6,241 bases of DNA from Gammaproteobacteria bacterium (GTDB taxonomy: Bacteria > Pseudomonadota > Gammaproteobacteria > GCF-002020875), in contig JABHIC010000142.1 of NCBI GenBank assembly GCA_018671205.1, positions 1-6,241 of the forward strand. Reading direction: 5' to 3'. Under the pieces are notes generated by a model. The model saw only the letters and a list, made by a program, of their open reading frames with translations, had not been told where the DNA came from and ran no database searches. This document shows, piece after piece, positions 1 to 6,232 of the stretch (positions are counted from its first letter, which is position 1; each line of letters opens with the position of its first letter). Made by a program: the position numbers and the translations under genes.

Positions 1-644
1 AGCGCAACTATTTTCTGCTGTTCGCTCTGTTTGTCACCTCTCTACTCTACCTGGGCTATACCCAGTATGAGGTTGTTGAACGCAGACATGCCAGCGCCTC
101 TTCAGCCTATTTTCATCAGTTACAGGCGCTGAGGGAGCTGGAGCATGAGATGGATGAAATGCAGGGGGAGGATCTGTTGCTGTTGAGGAGGGGGCAAGAG
201 GAGACGGATAAGGTGTTATGGACAGAAAAGTTTCTCTCCATTGCCGAAAATATGAACGAACACATCTGGCTCACGGATGTCTATCTGGAGGGAGAGACCC
301 GGATGGTGGCCGGTAACCCGGTGGAGAGTCGTAAACTGGTGATGGAGGGAGGGGTTCTCCCCTCAACCGATGGTCATATCGCCCGTATTGCAGAGTATGT
401 CAATAATCTGCTGAATGACCGTGACCACTTTATGAGCGATTTTCGTCAGCTGACTTTTGATGGTGCCTATCTGGAGAAGGAGAGTGAAGATCAGGTGGTA
501 CGTTTCACCCTGACAGCCTGGTATGACAGAAACAAACGTATTCAGGCCGAGCAGGAGAGCGCTCAAAAAAGGGTGCTTCCGTTTATGGTGAGTGATGATC
601 GAGATCCGGGTGTTGGGTCGATTAGAGTCGGGGGAGGGCGGTAA
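1..644 (+). CDS. PilN-like pilus/secretion alignment protein, 5' end cut off by window
   Basis: The open frame runs from the left edge (first full codon at base 3) to TAA at 642-644, giving 213 visible residues; the true start lies outside the window. Visible residues 3-20 (NYFLLFALFVTSLLYLGY) form a single hydrophobic membrane helix. A charged, Glu/Leu-rich probable coiled coil follows to about residue 70, then a globular region with the strand-like segment WLTDVYLEGE and a long helix around YVNNLLNDRDHF. A short N-terminus, one helix, a coiled coil and a small periplasmic alpha/beta domain is the PilN/GspL-C plan, and the PilO-like gene directly downstream supports it. In that family the protein sits in the inner membrane and pairs with PilO to link the motor to the secretin. 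It could instead be the C-terminal part of a PilM-PilN fusion (MshI or GspL type), because 213 residues are already present without the N-terminus. The family call rests on architecture and context rather than strong motifs. Confidence 0.72.
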   Translation, partial: RNYFLLFALFVTSLLYLGYTQYEVVERRHASASSAYFHQLQALRELEHEMDEMQGEDLLLLRRGQEETDKVLWTEKFLSIAENMNEHIWLTDVYLEGETRMVAGNPVESRKLVMEGGVLPSTDGHIARIAEYVNNLLNDRDHFMSDFRQLTFDGAYLEKESEDQVVRFTLTAWYDRNKRIQAEQESAQKRVLPFMVSDDRDPGVGSIRVGGGR

Positions 645-1504
645 TGGAACAGTTTCTGGAACGCCACCGCCCTTTTCTGCTCTCCACCCTCTGGCTTGTG
701 AGCGGACTTTTACTGTTTGGGTATGCCGTCGCCTATAAGCCCAAAGAGGTGATGACCGATGATCTGCGTACAGCAACCCGCCGGGTAGCGGGAGAGGTGG
801 CCCTGCTCAAGGAGAAGAGGTTGCGGGTACTGGAGAGACAAAAGAGCGTGCAGGGAGAGGAGAAAAGAGGGGTGAACTCACTGCCTGATTTCCTTTTTAG
901 AATAAATCTCCTAGCAAAGAACAATCAGGTCATTATCCGGAAATTAACGGTAGATGAGCAGGATCGTATGCGTTTCAATATCGAGCTGTTAATTGACTAC
1001 TTTACCTTTCTCCTGTTTGCCTCAGAGCTGGAGTCGCTGGATGTGAATATTCACGATATGGAGGTTCACCCCTATAAACCGGGAGCGATCCCGCCTCTCC
1101 ACCTCATTACCTTTGCCATTACCCCCAGAAATGATGCGCAGCCGCTATCGGGCAGCCGAATTGTCCGTCTGGGAGAGGCGGTGGCAAAACAGGAGAAGAG
1201 AAACCCTTTTCGCCGTTTTGCCCAAAATGACCGGGGAAAAGGGGAGAGTGAGGTGATTCCTGAAATTGATCTCACTTGGGTTTATAAACTTACCGGTATT
1301 GGAACGGATCGGGGGGGGCGGTATGCAACCATTGATCGGATTGACTATCTGCTGAACGATGTTCTGGATGGAAAAGTGATTACGGCTATTCAGAAAGATC
1401 GACTCTATCTGTCGAAAAATAGCGCTCAGGGTGAACAGAAATTTGTGTTGAAATTTCGGCGTAAAAAGAGCGGCAAAAGGGGGGGCGTAGATGGGGCGGG
1501 CTGA
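644..1504 (+). CDS. PilO-like alignment protein with C-terminal PilP/GspC-like domain
   Basis: This 286-residue protein starts at ATG 644, overlapping the upstream TAA by one base (TAATG). The ribosome site GGAGGG lies at 633-638, five bases before the start. Residues 11-30 are a single membrane helix, 35-72 a basic/acidic probable coiled coil, and 80-162 an alpha/beta region (LPDFLFRINLLAKNN, then alternating strands ending LHLITFAITPRN) that fits the PilO ferredoxin-like domain. A linker with NPFRRF (187-192) resembles the (R)DPF motif that precedes the folded domain of PilP. Residues 207-272 (YKLTGIG, then YATI, then GKVITAIQKDRLYLS) have the small beta-domain pattern of PilP/GspC homology regions. 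I infer a fusion of PilO and PilP roles: inner-membrane anchored, periplasmic, bridging PilN to the secretin. The basic C-terminal tail and the end of the frame overlap the kinase gene by 14 bases if that gene starts at 1491. The PilO call is fairly sure from context; the PilP part is less so. Confidence 0.72.
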   Translation: MEQFLERHRPFLLSTLWLVSGLLLFGYAVAYKPKEVMTDDLRTATRRVAGEVALLKEKRLRVLERQKSVQGEEKRGVNSLPDFLFRINLLAKNNQVIIRKLTVDEQDRMRFNIELLIDYFTFLLFASELESLDVNIHDMEVHPYKPGAIPPLHLITFAITPRNDAQPLSGSRIVRLGEAVAKQEKRNPFRRFAQNDRGKGESEVIPEIDLTWVYKLTGIGTDRGGRYATIDRIDYLLNDVLDGKVITAIQKDRLYLSKNSAQGEQKFVLKFRRKKSGKRGGVDGAG

Positions 1505-3071
1505 GATGGATCTGTCGCAACGCTATAAGCAGTGGCAACCGATTGGCGAAGGGGGGAGCGCCATTGTCTATCGGGCATGGGATGATGATCTTGAGGTGGA
1601 TGTCGCGATCAAACTGCTGAAGCCGGCGGTTGCAGGAGACGAGCGAATGGTGGAAGGGTTACGCCATGAGGTCAGGGTCTCCCGCCAACTGCGTCACCCC
1701 GGTATCTGTGCCATACATGACCTCTATGAGGGGCCACAAGGGGTAGGCGTGGTGATGGATCTTGTCTCTGGGCAGGCGTTGCGGGGGTGGATGGACCGGC
1801 ACAAAGGCGACCTGATGGGGACAGCGGGTGATCGACTGGTGCTGCTGAAAATGGTAACGGAGACCCTGCGGGTAGCCCACCGTACGATTGTCCACCGTGA
1901 CCTTAAACCCGCCAACATCTTCCTCTCGGGTCAGCGGGTCAGCCACCCGGTGATTATGGATTTCGGGATCTCTACACTGGGGTCATGGCATCACGATGGG
2001 GTGAGTGGAACCCCTAAATATATGGCTCCCGAGCAGTATCTTTTTCCGCAACGGGTCGATTCGCGGAGTGATCTTTTTTCCTTGGGGGTGGTCGCTTACG
2101 AGCTGTTTACCAATGAAATTCCGCAAGTTTCACTGCGTAACATCGTTGCATCAGGGGTTGTTCCAAGAGTGAATGCCAGTGATATTCCACTGCCCAGTAG
2201 CTACTGTGCCGCCGTTCCTCCGGCGCTGGATCAGTTGATTTTACAGCTCTTACAGTATGAGTTGGAGGATCGACCGGCATCGGCGGATCAGCTTGTTCAG
2301 CTGCTGGATCAGATCTCGATTGGGGAGGTCGAGCTGTCCGGGTGTGGAACGGGGCTATTAGAGAGAGAAAGCGTAGTGATTGCGGGCGGGGGATACGACC
2401 TCGGGAGTGGGCCGGAAAGTAGCAGCCCCAATGAGAAGCCGCGCCGCAGAGTTCAACTCACCCCTTTTCGGATGGATTGCTGCCCGGTGACCAACCGTGC
2501 ATACAGAAAGTTTATCACCAGCACCGGCTACCGCTCTCCCGCTTTTATCGATGAGCCGCTGTTGGGTGCAGATGATTATCCCGTAGTGGGGGTGACCCAC
2601 CAGGAGGCAATGGCCTACGCAAAATGGGCGGGAGGAGAACTGCCTTCGGAGGCACAGTGGGAGGTGGCGGCAAAGGGGGGGGCACGCTTCAGCCGATATC
2701 CGTGGGGAGACTCAATGCCAACGGCTGTTGAGGCCAATATTGGTCTGACCCATAGCGCAACAACCGCGGTGAAGTCCTTTCCTCTTGGCAAGAATGGGTA
2801 TGGGTTATGGGATATGTGTGGGAATGTCTGGGAGTGGTGTAGCGATCAGTGGGACCCCGCCTACTATAAAAAAATGGCTCATGAGAGTGTCGATCCGCTT
2901 TCAATGGTGGCCCCGTCCGCGCAGGAGTATTCTCTGCGCGGAGGTGCCTATGATGCACTGGCGGTTATGGGGCGCTGTGCTTTTCGCTTTCATGCCGATG
3001 CGGGGTCGATGCTCCCATCCATTGGGTTTCGTCTGGTTTATGATCTTGATGAGCCGTCCGTGAATGAATAG
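1491..3071 (+). CDS. Hanks-type Ser/Thr protein kinase fused to FGE/SUMF1-like domain
   Basis: This 526-residue protein has an intact kinase domain at about residues 12-275. It shows a glycine loop GEGGSAIVY (19-27), VAIK with Lys41, a helix-C Glu at 60, the catalytic loop HRDLKPAN (135-142, Asp137), DFG (157-159), GTPKYMAPE (173-181), SDLFSLGVVAYEL (193-205) and the late Arg261, so it should be active. Residues about 297-517 form an FGE-sulfatase/SUMF1 domain: GGGYDLGS, NEKPRRRVQL, VTHQEAMAYAKWAGGELPSEAQWE, YPWGD, GYGLWDMCGNVWEWC (437-450), LRGGAY (482-487) and IGFRLV. The two FGE catalytic cysteines that normally follow RGGS are absent (Ala489, and Gly494 or a gap), so a sensing or binding role is likelier than formylglycine formation. 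No signal peptide or membrane segment is seen, so the whole protein should be cytoplasmic. The ATG at 1506, just after the upstream stop (TGAGATG), is an equally plausible start; G-rich stretches precede both. Regulation of the adjacent pilus motor is an inference from position. Confidence 0.93.
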   Translation: MGRAEMDLSQRYKQWQPIGEGGSAIVYRAWDDDLEVDVAIKLLKPAVAGDERMVEGLRHEVRVSRQLRHPGICAIHDLYEGPQGVGVVMDLVSGQALRGWMDRHKGDLMGTAGDRLVLLKMVTETLRVAHRTIVHRDLKPANIFLSGQRVSHPVIMDFGISTLGSWHHDGVSGTPKYMAPEQYLFPQRVDSRSDLFSLGVVAYELFTNEIPQVSLRNIVASGVVPRVNASDIPLPSSYCAAVPPALDQLILQLLQYELEDRPASADQLVQLLDQISIGEVELSGCGTGLLERESVVIAGGGYDLGSGPESSSPNEKPRRRVQLTPFRMDCCPVTNRAYRKFITSTGYRSPAFIDEPLLGADDYPVVGVTHQEAMAYAKWAGGELPSEAQWEVAAKGGARFSRYPWGDSMPTAVEANIGLTHSATTAVKSFPLGKNGYGLWDMCGNVWEWCSDQWDPAYYKKMAHESVDPLSMVAPSAQEYSLRGGAYDALAVMGRCAFRFHADAGSMLPSIGFRLVYDLDEPSVNE

Positions 3072-3076
3072 GAGTA

Positions 3077-3195
3077 GTCTCATAAGTTCCGTCATAGCGT
3101 TTCCAGGGCACGCTGTAAAACATCCATGTGCGCTCGACGATAGCCATCTCTGGCTATCAACGGCCCTGGAAACGCTATGACGGAGCTTATGAGAC
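3077..3195. repeat. 119-bp near-perfect palindromic element (MITE-like or REP-like)
   Basis: The left arm (3077-3109, starting GTCTCATAAG) and right arm (3163-3195, ending CTTATGAGAC) are 33-bp inverted repeats. They differ at one position: T3087 on the left faces G3185 on the right, a G-U wobble if transcribed. The 53-base centre (3110-3162) contains a second hairpin and no coding potential. No transposase is present and no convincing target-site duplication flanks it (left flank ends GAGTA, right flank starts GTTTA). Size, long terminal inverted repeats and intergenic placement fit a non-autonomous mobile element or a dispersed palindromic repeat. It could also act at RNA level as a very stable stem, an RNase III substrate or a partial terminator, though no clear T-tract follows the right arm. 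The structure is directly visible; its class and function are not established from one copy. Confidence 0.85.
3139..3158. other. Inner hairpin of the palindromic element
   Basis: GATAGCCA (3139-3146) and TGGCTATC (3151-3158) form a perfect 8-bp stem closed by the 4-base loop TCTC. It sits off-centre in the middle of the 119-bp element, so the folded strand would be a long outer stem carrying an asymmetric loop with this second stem-loop. The other side of the loop has only a minor palindrome, ACAT-CC-ATGT (3120-3129). Confidence 0.8.
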
Positions 3196-3206
3196 GTTTA
3201 TATAAC
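3177..3206 (+). promoter_or_regulatory. Possible sigma-70 promoter for the ATPase gene, overlapping the repeat arm
   Basis: ATGACG (3177-3182, four of six bases matching TTGACA) is followed after 18 bp by TATAAC (3201-3206, five of six matching TATAAT). The -35-like box lies inside the right arm of the palindrome and the -10-like box just outside it. The position, about 20 bases before the ATPase start codon, is suitable for a short leader. The match is modest and such boxes occur by chance, so this is a weak prediction. Confidence 0.25.
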
Positions 3207-3214
3207 GGTATTTT

Positions 3215-3219
3215 GGAGG
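3215..3219 (+). promoter_or_regulatory. Ribosome binding site of the ATPase gene
   Basis: GGAGG lies five bases before ATG 3225, which favours that start over the in-frame ATG at 3231 (spacing 11). It is the best Shine-Dalgarno match in the window and gives the motor gene its own translation start after the intergenic palindrome. Confidence 0.75.
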
Positions 3220-3224
3220 CCTAG

Positions 3225-5171
3225 ATGGCTATGGATGAGACCCTATTGTCCCCTCTGAGTGGTGGTTCCGGACCGGATTCAACCCGGCTGGAGGCCACTG
3301 TAGAAGAGGCGTCGAGCACTCCAGCGGCAGCGGTTGATGAGACGCTTCAGGCCGCTGCCACTGATCCACTGCCGGTCTCATCGCTGAATGTCGCTAACAG
3401 CGTGGATGATTTTCTGGCTATCCGTGCGCCATCTGGCAGGACCGTCGAAGAGAGGTTTCCCGGACTCATTATGGCGCTGATTGAGCAGCAGCTATTGACC
3501 CCTCAGGATGCGGAAAAGTTGATTCAACATGCCGATAATAGCGGAAAAACCCTGTTTCGCGTGTTGGTAGAAGAGCCCACTATTCGTTCTGTCGACAAGA
3601 TTTGTGAGTGGGTCGCAGAGAAGCTGGGGATCCCGTTGCTGAGCAGCGAGACGCTGCTGTTACCGCGGGTTGTGGAGACCGAGTGGTTGCCATTTTCCAG
3701 AATGGAGGATTTCGGCCTGCTTCTGCTGGAAAATGAGCAGGGTGAAATTAGCCAGTATGGGGTCATTGATCCCTATGATTTGCGGATTAGAGATACGATT
3801 TCAGACTGTTTCAGTGAGAGGGAGGTGAATCCGGTATTGATTCACCCACAACTCTTCTTTTCACTGCTGCAGCGTATACGGAGTCAGGGGCGAGCGGACC
3901 CTGTTGAGGCGGAGGCGGGTATAGCCATCGATATCTCGGCAGAAGAGGCGGTAGTGTTGAGAGAGAGAATGGATACCCTGGATATCCCCCGGATGGTCAA
4001 CTATCTTCTTCATCGGGCAGCCACACAGGTCGCCTCCGATATCCATGTCGAGCCAACAGAAGAGCTGCTGATGGTCAGAAATCGAGTTGATGGTATTCTG
4101 CACGAGGATACGACCCTGCCCAAAGCGCTTTGCAAAGAGATTGCCTCACGCATCAAGATCATCTCCGGGATGGATGTGGCTGAAAAGAGAAGACCTCAGG
4201 ATGGCCGTTTTGCCAGAGTGGTTAATGGCAAGCCGATCGATGTACGGGTCTCCTCTTTTCCTACCGTCTATGGTGAAAAGATCGTCATGCGGCTGCTGGA
4301 CAAGAGCACACTTCAGCCATCACCAGAACATCTGGGGTTGCTGGAGCGTGACCTGCGGATACTCAAGGAGAAGATCTCAGCCCCCTTTGGGATGGTGATG
4401 ATTAGTGGCCCTACCGGATCGGGCAAGACCACGACACTCTACTCCTGCCTGGGGAGTATTGATAAAGAGAAAAAGAATGTTCTGACGGTGGAAGACCCGG
4501 TCGAGTATCGACTGAATGGTGTCCATCAGATGCAGGTGAATAACAAAATTGGCCTCAACTTTGCCAGCGGATTAAGAACCATTCTGCGACAAGACCCCGA
4601 TATTGTGATGGTTGGGGAGTGCAGGGATCAGGAGACCGCAGCGATGGCAGTACAGGCCTCATTGACCGGACATATCGTCTTCTCGACCATTCACACCAAT
4701 GATGCCGTGGGGGTTGTCACCCGACTGCTGGATATGAAGATAGAGCCCTTCCTGGTCAGCTCCGCACTGACCCTCTCCATTGCCCAGCGGCTGGTTCGCA
4801 AAATCTGCCCCCATTGTAAAACCGAGATCTCTGGAGCGGAGGTGTTGCAGCAACTGAGGCGGGAGGGGATCTCCCTGGAGCGGTTGAGCGCCCTGGAGAT
4901 AGAGATTGACCCTGCTCTGGGCTACGCACAGGGTAGCGGTTGCAGTTACTGTAGAGATAGCGGATATTTGGGGCGGCAGGCCACCTTTGAGCTGTTTGAG
5001 ATGAGCAACGAGGCGAGGCGTCTGATTCTCTCCGATGATTTCAATGTGGATGCGTTACGGGCGATGGCCATAGAGAGTGGGATGACGACACTGATACGCC
5101 ACGGTTTGGGGCTGGTGGAGGAGGAGGTAACCACCTTCTCCGAAATTATTCGTGTACTGGGAGAGTGTTGA
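3225..5171 (+). CDS. Type IV pilus / type II secretion assembly ATPase (GspE/PilB/MshE family)
   Basis: This 648-residue cytoplasmic hexameric motor ATPase would power pilin or pseudopilin assembly through the platform protein encoded next. Residues 1-75 are an acidic Ala/Ser/Thr-rich tail. About 76-215 is a GspE_N/MshEN-like domain (LLTPQDAEKL, ICEWVAEKLGIPLL) whose usual RLG-type first motif is degenerate. The ATPase core follows: SDIHVEP (271-277), KRRPQDGRF (321-329), Walker A GPTGSGKT (395-402), Asp box TVEDPVEY (421-428), Walker B DPDIVMVGECRD (457-468, Glu465) and His box TGHIVFSTIHTND (481-493). Cys528, Cys531, Cys573 and Cys576 form the zinc-binding tetracysteine motif typical of GspE and PilB. 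The usual VGEIRD reads VGECRD here. All catalytic motifs are intact, so it should be active. The lack of retraction-ATPase features and the presence of the N-terminal and zinc domains place it with assembly ATPases, not PilT. Whether it belongs to a pilus or a secretion system cannot be told from this protein alone. Confidence 0.96.
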   Translation: MAMDETLLSPLSGGSGPDSTRLEATVEEASSTPAAAVDETLQAAATDPLPVSSLNVANSVDDFLAIRAPSGRTVEERFPGLIMALIEQQLLTPQDAEKLIQHADNSGKTLFRVLVEEPTIRSVDKICEWVAEKLGIPLLSSETLLLPRVVETEWLPFSRMEDFGLLLLENEQGEISQYGVIDPYDLRIRDTISDCFSEREVNPVLIHPQLFFSLLQRIRSQGRADPVEAEAGIAIDISAEEAVVLRERMDTLDIPRMVNYLLHRAATQVASDIHVEPTEELLMVRNRVDGILHEDTTLPKALCKEIASRIKIISGMDVAEKRRPQDGRFARVVNGKPIDVRVSSFPTVYGEKIVMRLLDKSTLQPSPEHLGLLERDLRILKEKISAPFGMVMISGPTGSGKTTTLYSCLGSIDKEKKNVLTVEDPVEYRLNGVHQMQVNNKIGLNFASGLRTILRQDPDIVMVGECRDQETAAMAVQASLTGHIVFSTIHTNDAVGVVTRLLDMKIEPFLVSSALTLSIAQRLVRKICPHCKTEISGAEVLQQLRREGISLERLSALEIEIDPALGYAQGSGCSYCRDSGYLGRQATFELFEMSNEARRLILSDDFNVDALRAMAIESGMTTLIRHGLGLVEEEVTTFSEIIRVLGEC

Positions 5172-6214
5172 TGGCATCAGGGGCAACACTCTCCCATCTG
5201 CTGATTTTTACTAACCAGTTTGCGGCTATGGTGGGTAGCCACCTTCCGCTGGTCGATGTGCTGGATAATCTGGCCAAAGAGACACCGCATAAAAGAGTGC
5301 GTGAGGCGATCAATGATGTGAGTGATCAGGTGAAACATGGGGTTGATCTGGGGGATGCAATGGCGGATCACCCCCTGATTTTCAACGACATCTATGTCAA
5401 TGTTGTCCGTTCAGGAATGGTTTCAGGCAAGTTGAGTGATGCGTTGGTACAACTTGCGCAATATCTCCGGCGGACCGAAGAGACCCACCGAAAGGTGAAA
5501 TCAGCACTCTCCTATCCCCTGTTTATGCTGCTTGCATTCTTTATGGTTTTTAACGGCATGGTCTTCTCTATTTTGCCCCGCTTTGAGAGTATGTTTGCCA
5601 GTTTTGGCAGGGAGCTACCCGTGGCCACCCGGCTCCTGCTTGACACGGGACTCTTCTGGCAACAGAACTGGTTTACCCTTTTGGTCGGGTTTGCGGTTCT
5701 CCTCTCTGTCTTTCTCTTCTGGATCAATACCGGGGAGGGACGTTACCTGTGGGACCATTACAAACTGAGTATCCCCATCGTTGGAAAAGTGATGCGGATG
5801 GGGGCGCTGTCCCGTTTTTTAAGGACATTCTCTGTACAGCTTAATAATGAGGTTCCACTACTGAATGCGATCAGGCTCTCCTCCTCCTCATCCGGAAACC
5901 GCTATATTGAGGCTGTTTCGTTCATGGTTGCAGAGGATATTGAGCGTGGTGAGGGGATTGCGGACTCTTTTCGGCAACACGATATTTTCTCAGGCATTGT
6001 GCTACAGATGATTGCCTCTGGCGAGGAGTCCAGTGAGATCGAGCCACTGCTGATGTCAGCCTCAGACTATTTTGAGAGCCTGCTTGAGAACCTGGTTGAG
6101 ACAGTGACCGGGCTGATTAACCCGATTCTGACGGTCATCATAGGGCTGGCCATCGCCGCCATGATGATTGCCTCATTTCTGCCGGTTTTCGAGATGGGAG
6201 GCGCAGTGGGGTAA
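5171..6214 (+). CDS. Inner-membrane platform protein (GspF/PilC/MshG family)
   Basis: I place the start at ATG 5171, which shares one base with the ATPase stop (TGATG) and has GGGAG at 5159-5163. In-frame GTG 5165 and TTG 5168 are alternatives. The 347-residue product has two T2SSF repeats. The first is cytoplasmic, about 8-113 (IFTNQFAAMVGSHLPLVDVL, then GMVSGKLSDALVQLAQYL), followed by a membrane helix at about 114-138 and another at about 167-185. The second repeat is at about 212-313 (FLRTFSVQLNNEVPLLNAI, IASGEESSEIEPLL), with a last helix at about 314-340 (INPILTVIIGLAIAAMMIASFLPVF). This is the standard GspF topology. The family is usually about 400 residues; here the first repeat begins almost at once, so the usual 50-60-residue N-terminal extension is missing. 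The protein is the membrane platform on which the ATPase acts, and the overlapping stop/start implies translational coupling with it. Confidence 0.95.
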   Translation: MASGATLSHLLIFTNQFAAMVGSHLPLVDVLDNLAKETPHKRVREAINDVSDQVKHGVDLGDAMADHPLIFNDIYVNVVRSGMVSGKLSDALVQLAQYLRRTEETHRKVKSALSYPLFMLLAFFMVFNGMVFSILPRFESMFASFGRELPVATRLLLDTGLFWQQNWFTLLVGFAVLLSVFLFWINTGEGRYLWDHYKLSIPIVGKVMRMGALSRFLRTFSVQLNNEVPLLNAIRLSSSSSGNRYIEAVSFMVAEDIERGEGIADSFRQHDIFSGIVLQMIASGEESSEIEPLLMSASDYFESLLENLVETVTGLINPILTVIIGLAIAAMMIASFLPVFEMGGAVG

Positions 6215-6232
6215 GCGTGGGAGTGGTGAGCC

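Noticed and set aside
363..776. 137-codon minus-strand open frame
   Set aside because: It lies wholly opposite the PilN- and PilO-like genes, has a low-complexity, Arg/Pro/Ser-rich product without recognisable domains, and no ribosome site context; it is a shadow frame.
1478..1510. Programmed frameshift at AAAAGGGGGGG that could join the PilO/P protein to the kinase
   Set aside because: The kinase frame has a TAG stop at 1488-1490 directly before ATG 1491, so a shift at the G run would end translation instead of producing a fusion.
2930..3068. Kinase-FGE C-terminus as the variable region of a diversity-generating retroelement
   Set aside because: FGE-type domains are common retroelement targets, but no reverse transcriptase or template repeat is in the window and the terminal codons show no bias towards changes at adenine-derived positions.
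3077..3195. Palindrome as a CRISPR repeat, integron attachment site or insertion sequence
   Set aside because: There is one copy only, with no spacer array, no integrase or recombinase gene and no transposase frame; no clear target duplication is visible.
3077..3200. Palindrome as a simple intrinsic terminator of the kinase gene
   Set aside because: The arms are far longer than typical terminator stems, the loop is 53 bases with its own hairpin, and only GTTTATAT follows instead of a T-run. Some termination or processing effect remains possible.
4087..4398. 103-codon plus-strand open frame inside the ATPase gene
   Set aside because: It overlaps the conserved ATPase core in another frame and its product resembles nothing known.
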